A stretch of DNA of 64,000 nt, from NCBI GenBank assembly GCA_018268395.1, contig JAFDWQ010000009.1, positions 62,001 through 126,000 of the forward strand, written 5' to 3'. The stretch is from Armatimonadota bacterium (GTDB taxonomy: Bacteria; Armatimonadota; Fimbriimonadia; Fimbriimonadales; Fimbriimonadaceae). Below, piece after piece: positions 1 through 8,496 of this stretch. Position 1 is the first letter of the stretch, and each line of letters opens with the position of its first letter. Below the pieces are notes generated by a model. That model did not search any database and had not been told where the DNA came from. It worked only from the letters and a program-made list of their open reading frames with translations. Both the position numbers and the translations under genes were made by a program.

Positions 1-2
1 GC

Positions 3-839
3 GCGACCATTGATCCTGTGGTCGAGATCGTCCACCGTTTGACACCTTCCGACGGAGGGGTCCGCCCGCTCGTGTTCCCTCGGCTTCTGATCGTCGCTGA
101 GGAGGACGCGTCCGTCAGGATCGTCGAATCGTACGTCAGTGATCCGGGCGCCGACGGCGCCGTCGTGCCTATGACCGAAGTCTTCGTCCGGACCGGGGCA
201 CAAGTCGAGCACGTCCGCGTCCAAGAACAAGCGGAGACCTCGTTGCACATCGGGCTCTGGCAGACGCGTCAAGCCGGGGACAGTCAGTACAAGAGCTACA
301 ACGTCTGCCTGGGAAGTTCGACGGCCCGTGTCGACCAGTCCATATGGCTCGAGGGCAAGAACGCCGTGACCCGGCTCGACGGAGTCGTCTGCGCGGCCGG
401 GAGCCAGCACATCGACAATCACACCCGTCTGGACCATGCGGTCCCCGAGTGCAACAGCTTCGAAATCTACAAGCAGGTCGTCGCTGACGGCGCCACGGTC
501 GTCTTCAACGGCAAGATCTTCGTCCACGAAGACGCTCAGAAATCTGACGCGAAACAGACGAACCAGGCCCTCTTGTTGAGCCCCCAGGCGACGATCGACT
601 CGAAGCCTCAGCTCGAGATCTTCGCGGACGACGTGAAGTGCACGCACGGTGCGACCGTGGGGCAGCTCGAGGACACGCCTTTGTTCTACATGCGCCAGCG
701 CGGAGTGCCCCAAGAGACGGCCAAAGCCGTCCTCGTCTATGCCTTCGCGGCCGAAGTCGTGGAACTGATCACGATGGACGACGTCCGGGACGCCCTGGAG
801 CGGAAGCTCTACAACAAGCTCGGTGTCGACCTGTCTTGA
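3..839 (+). CDS. sufD: SufD, SUF Fe-S scaffold subunit (5' end outside window)
   Basis: The frame is open to the left edge, so only about the last 278 residues are present; whole SufD proteins are usually 400-450 residues. A GTG at 18 is in frame but is unlikely to be the start, because homologous sequence continues upstream of it. The C-terminal beta-helix core of the SufB/SufD family is clear: a D-N-H-T-R-L-D-H stretch, then FNGKIFV, the QTNQALLLSP block and the terminal CTHGATVGQL...LFYMRQRG signature. SufD works with SufB and SufC as the cytoplasmic scaffold on which Fe-S clusters are built. SufB and SufC are presumably just upstream. sufS follows after 21 nt. Confidence 0.95.
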   Translation, partial: ATIDPVVEIVHRLTPSDGGVRPLVFPRLLIVAEEDASVRIVESYVSDPGADGAVVPMTEVFVRTGAQVEHVRVQEQAETSLHIGLWQTRQAGDSQYKSYNVCLGSSTARVDQSIWLEGKNAVTRLDGVVCAAGSQHIDNHTRLDHAVPECNSFEIYKQVVADGATVVFNGKIFVHEDAQKSDAKQTNQALLLSPQATIDSKPQLEIFADDVKCTHGATVGQLEDTPLFYMRQRGVPQETAKAVLVYAFAAEVVELITMDDVRDALERKLYNKLGVDLS

Positions 840-860
840 CGTCATGAAAGGGAGGACACC

Positions 861-2078
861 ATGACCGTCGCCCCTTTGCGCAACGAGTTCCCGGCCCTCG
901 ACCAAGAAGTGAACGGCCGGCGCCTCGCCTATCTCGACAATGCGGCCACCACCCAACGGCCCGAAGCCGTGATCCAGGCGGTCGAAGCGTTCACCCGGTA
1001 CGACAACGCGAACGTCCATAGGGGCGTGCATACGGTCTCACAAAGGGCCACGGACAAGTTCGACGCCGCCCGGGCCACCGTCGCCCGGGCGATCGGCGCC
1101 TCCCGTCCTGAGGAAATCGTGTTCACGAAAGGGTGTACCGAAGCCCTCAACCTCGTCGCATCGAGCTGGGGAAGGGCTAACCTCTCCGAGGGTGACGTGG
1201 TCCTCGTCAGCACGATGGAGCACCACTCGAACCTGGTGCCCTGGCAACAGGCCGCCACGCTATCGGGGGCGAAAGTCGTCCCGATCCCGGTCACGGACTC
1301 TGGCGAGATCGACCTGGACGACTACGTTCGGCTCTTGGCTTCGCATCCTGTGAAGATGGTCGCGGTGAAGCACGTCTGTAACGCGATCGGCACGGTGAAC
1401 CCGGTGGGAGACATGGTTTCGGAAGCCCATCGTGCCGGAGCCTTGGTGACGGTCGACGGTGCGCAGGCCCTGGCCCACGTCCGCGTCGACGTGTCGTCGA
1501 TCGGGGCCGACTTCTATGCAATGGCGTCCCACAAGGTCTACGGCCCGATGGGGACAGGCGCGCTTTACGGCCGGTTCGACCTGCTCGACCGGCTCCCTCC
1601 GTACCAGACGGGCGGCGGAACGATCCGTTCGGTCACGATGGAGGAGACGACGTTCGCCGAGCTCCCTGACAGGCTGGAGGCGGGCACGCCGAACGTGCCT
1701 GGGGCGATCGGTTTCGCTGCCGCCCTGGACTGGCTCGAACGGCACGACGTCGAATCCTTGGCGCGGCACGAGTCGGACCTTCTCCGGACGGCGACGGAAG
1801 CCGTGACCCGGATTCCAGGGATCACGGTCATCGGTCAAGCCGCTCGAAAGGCGGGCATTCTCAGTTTTACGATGGAGGCCGCGCATCCTCACGATGTGGG
1901 GACGGTACTGGATTCGGAAGGGGTCGCCGTCAGAACGGGCCACCATTGTTGCCAGCCCCTGATGCGGCGGTTCGGCGTCCCGGCGACGACTCGGGCTTCG
2001 CTCGCCGCTTATAACACGGAAGACGACGTCGAAGCGCTCGTCCGAGGGCTGGACAAAGTCGCGCGGCTCTTCGCCTAG
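861..2078 (+). CDS. sufS: SufS cysteine desulfurase
   Basis: This 405-residue PLP enzyme takes sulfur from L-cysteine, leaving alanine, and passes the persulfide to SufU. Lys225 in ASHKVYGP is the Schiff-base lysine. The active-site loop R-T-G-H-H-C-C-Q-P carries the catalytic Cys363; the usual residue after it is Ala or Thr, so the second Cys is a small oddity. The length is normal for group II desulfurases. A strong ribosome site (GGGAGGA, 850-856) supports the ATG at 861. The gene sits between sufD and sufU in the SUF operon. Confidence 0.97.
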   Translation: MTVAPLRNEFPALDQEVNGRRLAYLDNAATTQRPEAVIQAVEAFTRYDNANVHRGVHTVSQRATDKFDAARATVARAIGASRPEEIVFTKGCTEALNLVASSWGRANLSEGDVVLVSTMEHHSNLVPWQQAATLSGAKVVPIPVTDSGEIDLDDYVRLLASHPVKMVAVKHVCNAIGTVNPVGDMVSEAHRAGALVTVDGAQALAHVRVDVSSIGADFYAMASHKVYGPMGTGALYGRFDLLDRLPPYQTGGGTIRSVTMEETTFAELPDRLEAGTPNVPGAIGFAAALDWLERHDVESLARHESDLLRTATEAVTRIPGITVIGQAARKAGILSFTMEAAHPHDVGTVLDSEGVAVRTGHHCCQPLMRRFGVPATTRASLAAYNTEDDVEALVRGLDKVARLFA

Positions 2079-2105
2079 GACGCGTGCCGCGAGCCGGTCA
2101 CGGAC

Positions 2106-2111
2106 CATAAT
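2106..2111 (+). promoter_or_regulatory. Candidate -10 box (CATAAT) before sufU
   Basis: CATAAT lies 21 nt before the sufU ATG, in the 54-nt gap after sufS. It has the same form as boxes before many other genes here, so an internal promoter that boosts sufU-sufT is possible. No convincing -35 was seen. Confidence 0.4.
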
Positions 2112-2132
2112 CAGGACGAACGCGGAAAGTTG

Positions 2133-2582
2133 ATGGACCTCACCGACCTCTACCAGGAAATCATCCTTGACCACGGCAAGAACCCGAGGAACAGGCGGGA
2201 GATCCCTGGCGCCACCCACCTGGCGGAGGGCTTCAATCCGTTGTGCGGCGATCAGATCAAGGTCTGGCTCAAAGTCGAGGGCGGGACGATCGCGGACGCC
2301 GCCTTCACGGGTCAGGGTTGCGCCATCAGCCAGGCCAGTGCAAGCATGATGACCCAAGCCGTCAAGGGGCAGACGGTGGCTTTCGCCGAGGAACTATTCA
2401 ATAATTTTAGACAGCATGTCATTGAAAATAATGACAATGTTTTAGACGACGGCCAAGACCTCGGAATTCTCAATTGTTTGACGGGAGTGCGCCGGTTTCC
2501 GAACCGCATTAAGTGTGCGGTGCTCGCCTGGCACGCGATGCACTCCGCCCTTTCCGGCGACGGCACGGTGACGACCGAATGA
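2133..2582 (+). CDS. sufU: SufU, sulfur-transfer/scaffold protein
   Basis: This 149-residue SufU-type protein receives persulfide sulfur from SufS through a zinc site. The expected zinc ligands Cys38, Asp40, Cys63 and Cys128 are present in the contexts NPLCGDQ, GQGCAIS and NRIKCAV, and the SASMMTQAVKG helix is typical. A TTG three bases upstream could extend the protein by one residue, but the ATG at 2133 is more likely. Oddity: codons for residues about 87-117 are extremely AT-rich compared with the rest of the gene, although the encoded protein still aligns with the family, so this is not an extra domain. Confidence 0.95.
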   Translation: MDLTDLYQEIILDHGKNPRNRREIPGATHLAEGFNPLCGDQIKVWLKVEGGTIADAAFTGQGCAISQASASMMTQAVKGQTVAFAEELFNNFRQHVIENNDNVLDDGQDLGILNCLTGVRRFPNRIKCAVLAWHAMHSALSGDGTVTTE

Positions 2583-2594
2583 CACCAGGAGGGC

Positions 2595-2951
2595 GTGTCC
2601 GTGCCTGAGCCGATCGAGCCTTCGACGGGTCTGAACTCGATCCAAAGGTCGCTGCTCGAACACCAGGTCATCGAGTCTGTCAGGACGGTCTATGACCCTG
2701 AAATCCCGGTCAATGTGTACGATCTGGGCCTCATCTACGCCCTCGATGTCCAGGAGGACGCGTCCGTCGATATCAGCATGACGCTGACCAGTCCGGCGTG
2801 CCCTGTCGCCGAGACTTTGCCCGGCGAAGTGGAGGACGCGGCCCGTCGGACGAAGGGCGTTTCGGCCGTCCGTCTAAGCCTTGTCTGGGACCCTCCGTTC
2901 ACTATCGACCGCATTCCCGACCACATCCGTTTGGAACTGGGACTGTACTAA
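2595..2951 (+). CDS. sufT: SufT-type DUF59/MIP18 Fe-S assembly protein
   Basis: This 118-residue protein is a stand-alone DUF59 (MIP18/PaaD-like) domain. The hallmark stretches VYDPEIPVNVYDLGLIY, the T-S-P-A-C-P motif with its conserved Cys, and the VWDPPF segment near the end are all visible. Homologues in SUF operons help mature Fe-S proteins, probably at cluster transfer. The GTG start at 2595 is preceded by AGGAGGG with ideal spacing. It follows sufU after 12 nt, in the common order sufS-sufU-sufT. Confidence 0.9.
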   Translation: MSVPEPIEPSTGLNSIQRSLLEHQVIESVRTVYDPEIPVNVYDLGLIYALDVQEDASVDISMTLTSPACPVAETLPGEVEDAARRTKGVSAVRLSLVWDPPFTIDRIPDHIRLELGLY

Positions 2952-2974
2952 AGAGGATTGAATAGGGTGTCACA

Positions 2975-3002
2975 ATAAAGTCGAGGCCTGAGTACTCTTT
3001 AT
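2975..3002. promoter_or_regulatory. Inverted repeat ATAAAG-N16-CTTTAT, candidate Rrf2 operator
   Basis: Perfect 6-bp arms (ATAAAG at 2975-2980, CTTTAT at 2997-3002) flank a 16-bp core that itself contains the palindrome GAGTACTC (2990-2997). The site lies in the 83-nt gap just before the Rrf2/IscR-like gene, where an autoregulatory operator would be expected. AT-rich half-sites spaced over about 25-28 bp resemble IscR-family sites in layout, not in exact sequence. This is inference. Confidence 0.4.
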
Positions 3003-3034
3003 AGAGGGCCGGGTCTTGAACAGTAGGTTATTCC

Positions 3035-3502
3035 ATGAAGTTCAGCGCCCAGGAAGAATACGGTCTCCGGTGCCTGTTGTCACTCGCCCGCGAAGGTCGG
3101 GACGGATTTCTGACGATTCCTCTCATCGCCAAACGAGAAGGACTGACGCCGTCCCACGTCGCGAAACTCCTCAGCATCCTCCGACAGAGCGGGTTCATCA
3201 AGAGCACCCGCGGCCAGGCCGGGGGGTATTCGCTCAATATGGAAGTCGAGAAGATCGAGGTCGGTAAGGTCCTCGAAGCCCTCGGCGGACGGATGTACGG
3301 CCCCGGCTTCTGCGAGCGGCACAGCGGCATCCTCGAAACGTGCGTCCACGAGACAGACTGCATGTTGCGGCCCCTCTGGAGCAAGATCCAGGGCTCGGTC
3401 GACGGTGCCCTTGAGGGGTTGACGATCGCCGACATCCTCCAGTCGAAGACGGGCGACTGCAACGTCAGCTTCAGTCCGTCCCGACAACAGGTCATGGCCT
3501 GA
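3035..3502 (+). CDS. Rrf2 family Fe-S responsive regulator (IscR/SufR-like)
   Basis: This 155-residue protein has a winged helix-turn-helix at residues 1-80 (start MKFSAQEEYGLRCL; recognition-helix region LTPSHVAKLLSILRQSGF). It also carries three cysteines, Cys93, Cys103 and Cys109, spaced like the cluster ligands of IscR. By family, such a protein binds a [2Fe-2S] cluster and tunes SUF expression to Fe-S demand; its place inside the suf cluster supports this. A TAGGTT box (3024-3029) lies 5 nt before the ATG, so it may also have its own leaderless promoter. Confidence 0.9.
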   Translation: MKFSAQEEYGLRCLLSLAREGRDGFLTIPLIAKREGLTPSHVAKLLSILRQSGFIKSTRGQAGGYSLNMEVEKIEVGKVLEALGGRMYGPGFCERHSGILETCVHETDCMLRPLWSKIQGSVDGALEGLTIADILQSKTGDCNVSFSPSRQQVMA

Positions 3503-3504
3503 CG

Positions 3505-3846
3505 ATGTTCCCGGTCGAAGTCGCGCCCGAAGCTCTCGCACAGCTGAAGTCGCTCAAACTTCGAAAAGGGGGACAGGACACCTGTATACGGTTCGGGGTC
3601 AAGGGAGGCGGATGCAGCGGGCTCGAGTACGTCTTGAAGCTCGAAGACAACCGCCTTCCTATCGATCTCGTGGCCCAAACCGACGGCTTGACGTTGCTTT
3701 GCGACGAGAAGTCTGCCAAGTACTTGCAGGGTGCGAAGTTGGTCTGGACGGGCAACCTCATCGGGGGTGGTTTTTCGTTCGAAAACCCGAACGCCGACCG
3801 GTCGTGCGGGTGCGGAACGAGCTTCTCTCTCAAGAAGAAGGACTGA
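3505..3846 (+). CDS. A-type Fe-S carrier (SufA/ErpA/IscA family)
   Basis: This 113-residue HesB-like protein has the three invariant cysteines: Cys37 in GGGCSGL, and Cys101 and Cys103 in the C-G-C-G tail. These bind iron or a transient Fe-S cluster for delivery to apo-proteins. It starts 2 nt after the stop of the Rrf2 gene, so it is translationally close to it and probably co-transcribed. SufA, ErpA and IscA cannot be told apart by sequence alone here. Confidence 0.93.
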   Translation: MFPVEVAPEALAQLKSLKLRKGGQDTCIRFGVKGGGCSGLEYVLKLEDNRLPIDLVAQTDGLTLLCDEKSAKYLQGAKLVWTGNLIGGGFSFENPNADRSCGCGTSFSLKKKD

Positions 3847-3847
3847 C

Positions 3848-4762
3848 TTGCCCCGCGTTTCCATCCTCCTCACCTGCTTCAACCACCTGAAGTACGTTCC
3901 TGCGGCCGTCGAAGGCGTGCTGGGCCAGACGTTCCGGGACTACGAGGTCATCGCCCTCGACGACGGTTCGACCGACGGGACGCGCGACTGGCTCACCGAG
4001 AACCTCGGCGGGCACCGCCTCGTCTTCAACCCACAGAACTTGGGGACGTACGCGACCCTCAACGTCGGGTTGAGGGAAGCCCGCGGCGAGTTCGTCGCCG
4101 TCCTCAACGACGACGATGTCTGGGCGCCCGAGAAACTGGAACGCCAGTTAGCCTTGATGGACGCCCATCCGAAAGTCGGGCTCTGCCACACCGACGGTTG
4201 GTTCATCGACGGCGAAGGACGCCGGACCGAAGGGTCCCCCCTCGGGTTCGAATTTCCGCGGACGGCGACCGGTGACGTCCTTCTCGCCTTGCTCTCGGCG
4301 AACAAGATCATCGCGAGCGCTGCGCTCGTGCGCCGAGAATGCTTCGACCGCCTGGGTGGATTCGACGAGTCGTATTTCGGTTCTGGCGACTGGCAGATGT
4401 GGACGCGGATCGCGGAACAGTACGACGTCGGCTACGTCGACCGGCCGCTCACGTTCTATCGCGTTCACGGAGCGAACGCGTCGCACAAGCTCGATCGCAT
4501 TTGGAGGGACGACGAAAAGCTTCGGGAGTGGATCGCCTCGCGGACGGGTTCGTACCGCGGCCGTTTTCAAGAGGCGGAACTGGAACGCGCCGTCGCACAC
4601 AACTACGCGTGCCTGGGGACCGTGAAGACACTGAACGGTGACCCGGCCGGAGGTCGCGCTGCATACCGGGAGTCTCTCCGCCACGATCCGGGCCGGTGGA
4701 AGAGCCGCCTCCGCCTTTGGGCCACCTACCTGCCCAAGCCGGTCTTTCGGAAACTGATTTAA
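3848..4762 (+). CDS. Family 2 glycosyltransferase
   Basis: This 304-residue GT-A enzyme begins RVSILLTCFNHLKYV and shows the nucleotide-binding DDGSTDGT segment and the metal-binding N-D-D-D motif near residue 90. The C-terminal half holds the usual acceptor-side motif (GSGDWQMWTRIAE). The start was set at TTG 3848, which lies 1 nt after the A-type carrier stop and follows AAGGA by 5 nt; a longer frame from 3731 would overlap the upstream gene by more than 100 nt. It transfers a sugar to an unknown acceptor, probably in surface glycan synthesis. It is separate from the main polysaccharide locus. Confidence 0.88.
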   Translation: MPRVSILLTCFNHLKYVPAAVEGVLGQTFRDYEVIALDDGSTDGTRDWLTENLGGHRLVFNPQNLGTYATLNVGLREARGEFVAVLNDDDVWAPEKLERQLALMDAHPKVGLCHTDGWFIDGEGRRTEGSPLGFEFPRTATGDVLLALLSANKIIASAALVRRECFDRLGGFDESYFGSGDWQMWTRIAEQYDVGYVDRPLTFYRVHGANASHKLDRIWRDDEKLREWIASRTGSYRGRFQEAELERAVAHNYACLGTVKTLNGDPAGGRAAYRESLRHDPGRWKSRLRLWATYLPKPVFRKLI

Positions 4763-4775
4763 GGGGGCCGGACGG

Positions 4776-4781
4776 CATAAT
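4776..4781 (+). promoter_or_regulatory. -10 box CATAAT, leaderless-type promoter
   Basis: CATAAT ends exactly 6 nt before the ATG at 4788 and no ribosome site lies between them. Transcription would start at or next to the start codon. The -35 region is weak (CTGATT at 4754-4759). Confidence 0.6.
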
Positions 4782-4787
4782 GAGGCG

Positions 4788-5501
4788 ATGGCGGACGGCG
4801 GACTCTTCGCACTCTACAAGCTGCACCTGATCGACTCCGCCTTGTACGAGTTCCAGCAACGGGCGAAAGCCCTCGATGTCGGCCGGGACGAAGCGGCGCA
4901 GATCAAGGAGATCGAGTCCGACCCCGACGGTGTCCTCGGGACGGCCCGAAAACTCTCGGCCGAGATGAAAGACGCCGAACTGGAGCAAAAGGGCCTCGCC
5001 GATAAGGTCAAGAAGTTCGAGTCCGACCTCTACGGCGGCAAGGTCGTCAACCCGCGCGAGGTGGAGAACCTCGAGAAAGAAATCGCGAGCCTGAAAGAGC
5101 GTTCGGGCAAGATCGATGACCGGCTCCTCGAACTCTACGAAGAGGTCCCGCCCGCAAAAGCCAAGGCCGAGGAAGCCGAACGTCGGATTTCGGCCCTCAG
5201 GGGCACGATCGCCGAAAAGCAGAGTGCCGCGAAGGAAGAGCACGTACGCCTCCAGGAAGCCTACAAACGGGAGGCTGCCAAGCGGGCCACGGCCAAGGCG
5301 GCTGTCCCTGGCCCGCTCTTCTCCCTCTATGAGAGGATCCGAGAGAAGTCTGACGTCGGTATGGCTATGGTGAGCGACGATCACAGGTGCGAGGCGTGCG
5401 GCATGCCTGTCTCAGAGAAGTTCTTCGACGCCCTCGTCCACGACAAGGTGATGCAGTGCGAGAACTGCCGGCGGATCTTGTTCCGTCTTCAACAAGGATG
5501 A
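4788..5501 (+). CDS. Coiled-coil C4 zinc-ribbon protein (DUF164/CT398-like)
   Basis: This 237-residue protein has a long charged coiled coil (about residues 15-180, rich in Lys/Glu/Ala heptads) and a C-terminal zinc ribbon of the form C-x2-C...C-x2-C (CEACGMP near 198, CENCRR near 225). This matches the zf-RING_7/DUF164 family. Members are widespread in bacteria; the chlamydial member CT398 binds sigma54 and secretion components, but the role in other bacteria is unsettled. Its stop overlaps the next start (ATGA), so it is translationally coupled to the lipoprotein gene. Confidence 0.85.
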   Translation: MADGGLFALYKLHLIDSALYEFQQRAKALDVGRDEAAQIKEIESDPDGVLGTARKLSAEMKDAELEQKGLADKVKKFESDLYGGKVVNPREVENLEKEIASLKERSGKIDDRLLELYEEVPPAKAKAEEAERRISALRGTIAEKQSAAKEEHVRLQEAYKREAAKRATAKAAVPGPLFSLYERIREKSDVGMAMVSDDHRCEACGMPVSEKFFDALVHDKVMQCENCRRILFRLQQG

Positions 5502-6238
5502 TCGCCAAGGCCGCACGGTTCACCCTCGTCGTCGGAGCGGCACTCCTGACGAGCGCTTGCGCCAAGTTCCCTGCAGGCGGTGCCGACCTGTTCACGAAAC
5601 GCATCATCGTGACGGTCAAACTCGAGGGGGCCGTCAAGACCGGCGGGCTCGCTTACCGGTATATCGTCCCTTTACGCCTCTCGACGGTTTCGAACCCGAC
5701 CGACGACGGACCGAAGCCCGTGACCTCGGACGTCAACGTCGGCAATGGCTTTGTCGCCGGTAACTGCACGCACTACATCGAGTTCAATCCGAACGGGTCG
5801 AACCCGTACGAGATCTGGAAGTTCAAGGACGCCACGCTCAACGAAAGGAGCCTGACCGGCTATGCGATCAGCAGGAGCGACCCGCGCGACGGTCGGCAAC
5901 CGAACGTCCTTCAGTTCGAGGTCGACCTCAGCCAACTTGTGCCGACGGCGGACGTGCCTTCGATCCTGAGCATCCAGGCCAACGTTTTGACGATGGACGA
6001 CTATGCCCGCGAGCAGGACGGCCACGGCTGGGACGCGCTGGGCGACGGACTGATACCGTCGAAGTGGAACAACTGGATCCTGCTCGACACGAGGACGTCC
6101 CGCAAGTACACGAACACGAATTTTCAGACGGAGCCGCCTTCGGGGGACCCCGACTTCGAGGACGTCGTCGGACTGAACGGATCGCCCCCGGAACTGAACA
6201 TCGCCGACTGGACCTTCGAAATCCAACTTCAGCAGTAG
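5498..6238 (+). CDS. Predicted lipoprotein, function unknown
   Basis: This 246-residue protein starts at ATG 5498, overlapping the previous stop by 4 nt. It has a lipoprotein signal peptide: basic start, hydrophobic core and the lipobox L-L-T-S-A-C near residue 20. The mature part is rich in beta-strand-type sequence, aromatic residues and short polar turns, with no enzyme motif I recognise. It is probably anchored in the cell envelope facing the periplasm. The longer frame from 5387 would overlap the zinc-ribbon gene and was not used. Confidence 0.8.
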   Translation: MIAKAARFTLVVGAALLTSACAKFPAGGADLFTKRIIVTVKLEGAVKTGGLAYRYIVPLRLSTVSNPTDDGPKPVTSDVNVGNGFVAGNCTHYIEFNPNGSNPYEIWKFKDATLNERSLTGYAISRSDPRDGRQPNVLQFEVDLSQLVPTADVPSILSIQANVLTMDDYAREQDGHGWDALGDGLIPSKWNNWILLDTRTSRKYTNTNFQTEPPSGDPDFEDVVGLNGSPPELNIADWTFEIQLQQ

Positions 6239-6259
6239 TCCCGTCGCCGGTCGCGGCTG

Positions 6260-6265
6260 TATGAT
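6260..6265 (+). promoter_or_regulatory. -10 box TATGAT, leaderless-type promoter
   Basis: TATGAT ends 6 nt before the ATG of the S9 peptidase gene at 6272 (intervening cggatc), with no ribosome site. It fits the recurring box-6 nt-start pattern of this window. Confidence 0.6.
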
Positions 6266-6271
6266 CGGATC

Positions 6272-8491
6272 ATGCGACAGGCGTCCTTCGTCCTCGCCGT
6301 CCTGCTGGCCTCACCTCGCCAAGGCGTCCTGGCCCAGACGCCGTACCGGCCGGACAAGCAGGCGATAGCGGCCTCTTATGCCCGTGCCGATCGGATCAGG
6401 ACTGCGGCCCCGACTTTGGTCAAGAACCTGACGTTGACGCCGCACTGGGGCGACGGCCGGATGTGGTTCGTCCAATGGGAGCCTCGCCGTGAGCGCGCGT
6501 TCCGAACGGTCGACACGAAGACCGGAAAGGTCCGAGACGCTTTCGATCACGAGCGACTGGCCGTGGCCCTCTCGACGGTTTCCGGCAAGTCCGTGTCCTC
6601 CGGCAGTCTGCCGTTCCCTTCGATCGATTTGGCCGACAACGGCGAGACCGTCACGTTCCGTGCCTTCGACAAAGGCTGGACGTGTTCGCTCAAAGACTAT
6701 GCGGTAACGGCCGCACCCGTGACCCTCGCCGCACCAAGAAACCGCCAGCGAGGGCCGAGCGGACGTTCACCTAACGGTGAGTACTCCGTCGTCCTGTCCG
6801 GCGGAAAGGTCATCGTCAACGACGCGGCGGGCAACAAGGTCATGGAAAGCGCCTCGGGTGACCTGGTCGGCCCATCCTGGTCGCCTGACAGCAGGTTCGT
6901 GGCCGCGTTCCGGGTCCTCAAGGGCGACCGCAAGGAGGTCTATCTGATCGAATCGTCGCCGTCGGGCGGAGGCCGGGCCAAACTGACGTCTCGACCGTAC
7001 GACCTTCCTGGGGACCAGATCGACCGCTATGAACTCGTCTTCTTGGAACTCGCTTCGAAAAAGGAGATCCCCTCCGACCTTCCTCCGATGGTCACGTCTG
7101 GAGCGCCTTGGAACGATCCTCCCTCGAACCGATGGTGGGCCGACAGTCGAGGGCTGGTCGTCGACCATGTGGTGAGGGGCTATCAGCAGTACAAGGTCCA
7201 CGAAGTCGAACCTTCGACGGGCCGTTCCAAGGTCTTAGTCGACGAAAGATCGCCGACCTTTGTCGACGTCTCCAACATTTCCCTCAGGTTGCTCGAACGA
7301 TCGAAACGGTTGCTCTGGCGGTCCGAACGGGACGGTTGGGGCCATCTTTACGTCATCGCCCCCGACGGGTCGGTCGAACGGCAACTGACCCGCGGCCCAT
7401 GGGTCGTGAAGGACATCATCAAGGTCGACGAAGCAGCGGGCCAGGTCTGGTTCACGGCTTGCGGCAAAGACACGAACCCCTATTGGCTCCACTTGTACAA
7501 GATCGGACTGGACGGGAGCGGCCTCACCGACTTGACGCCTGAATCGGGCGACCATGCGATCGCATGGTCGCCCGACCGTTCTGGATTCGTCGATACCGTG
7601 TCCCGCGTCGACGGGCCTCCGTCCTTCGTGTTCCGGGACGCGGACGGCAAGACGTCTTCGGACCTCGGATCGTGCGACGCTTCCGGGCTCAAGAGCCTGC
7701 GGTTCCGACAGCCCGAGCCGTTCGTCGCGAAAGGGCGTGACGGCAAGACCGACATTTGGGGGATCGTCTGTCGGCCCTCGGACTTCGACCCGAAGAAGAA
7801 GTACCCCGTCATCGAGAACCTCTACGCCGGCCCGCACGACAGTTTTGTCCCCCGTAGGTTCACGCCGGTCACCCGGATGCAACAACTCGCTGAACTGGGA
7901 TTCATCGTCGTCCAGATCGACGGGATGGGGACCAACAACCGGGGTAAGGCGTTCCACGACGTGTGTTACAAGAACTTGGCCGACGCGGGGTTTCCCGACC
8001 GGATCCAGTGGATGAAGGCGTTGGCCTCCAAAGACAAGAGCGTCGACTTGGACCGTGTCGGGGTCTACGGGACGAGCGCAGGCGGGCAGGAATCGACCGC
8101 CGCTCTTCTCTTCCATCCCGAGTTCTACAAGGTCGGGGTCTCGAGCTGTGGATGCCACGACAACCGCATGGATAAGGTGTGGTGGAACGAACAGTGGATG
8201 GGCTATCCCGTCGGTCCGCACTATGAAGAGCAGTCGAACCTGACCAACGCCAAGAACCTTCGAGGCAAGCTCTTGCTCATGGTCGGCGAGCTCGACCGGA
8301 ACGTTCCGCCAGAATCCACCCTCCGGTTGGTCGACGCCTTGATCAAGGCCAAGAAGGAATTCGACTTCTTAATCTTGCCAGGCATGGACCACACCGACGG
8401 TGGCCCTTACGGCGAGCGAAAGCGCCGGGACTTCTTCGTCCGGCACCTCCTCGGAGTCGAACCTCCTGACTGGAACACGGCGTCTGACTGA
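6272..8491 (+). CDS. S9 family prolyl peptidase (DPP-IV type), secreted
   Basis: This 739-residue protein has a signal peptide ending near A-L-A-Q (about residue 22), an N-terminal beta-propeller (DPPIV_N, residues about 60-470) and a C-terminal alpha/beta-hydrolase. The triad is visible: Ser602 in Y-G-T-S-A-G-G, Asp675 in GELDRNVP and His707 in MDHTDGG. Family members clip dipeptides, often after proline, from peptides in the periplasm or outside the cell. The nucleophile motif is GTSAGG rather than the commoner GWSYGG/GxSYGG of DPP-IV, so the exact specificity is open. The membrane-protein gene follows after 5 nt. Confidence 0.92.
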   Translation: MRQASFVLAVLLASPRQGVLAQTPYRPDKQAIAASYARADRIRTAAPTLVKNLTLTPHWGDGRMWFVQWEPRRERAFRTVDTKTGKVRDAFDHERLAVALSTVSGKSVSSGSLPFPSIDLADNGETVTFRAFDKGWTCSLKDYAVTAAPVTLAAPRNRQRGPSGRSPNGEYSVVLSGGKVIVNDAAGNKVMESASGDLVGPSWSPDSRFVAAFRVLKGDRKEVYLIESSPSGGGRAKLTSRPYDLPGDQIDRYELVFLELASKKEIPSDLPPMVTSGAPWNDPPSNRWWADSRGLVVDHVVRGYQQYKVHEVEPSTGRSKVLVDERSPTFVDVSNISLRLLERSKRLLWRSERDGWGHLYVIAPDGSVERQLTRGPWVVKDIIKVDEAAGQVWFTACGKDTNPYWLHLYKIGLDGSGLTDLTPESGDHAIAWSPDRSGFVDTVSRVDGPPSFVFRDADGKTSSDLGSCDASGLKSLRFRQPEPFVAKGRDGKTDIWGIVCRPSDFDPKKKYPVIENLYAGPHDSFVPRRFTPVTRMQQLAELGFIVVQIDGMGTNNRGKAFHDVCYKNLADAGFPDRIQWMKALASKDKSVDLDRVGVYGTSAGGQESTAALLFHPEFYKVGVSSCGCHDNRMDKVWWNEQWMGYPVGPHYEEQSNLTNAKNLRGKLLLMVGELDRNVPPESTLRLVDALIKAKKEFDFLILPGMDHTDGGPYGERKRRDFFVRHLLGVEPPDWNTASD

Positions 8492-8496
8492 AGACG

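Noticed and set aside
1260-2357. Long minus-strand frame (365 codons) over sufS and sufU
   Set aside because: It is Arg/Pro/His-rich without motifs and lies opposite two unmistakable genes; GC-rich codon bias creates such shadows.
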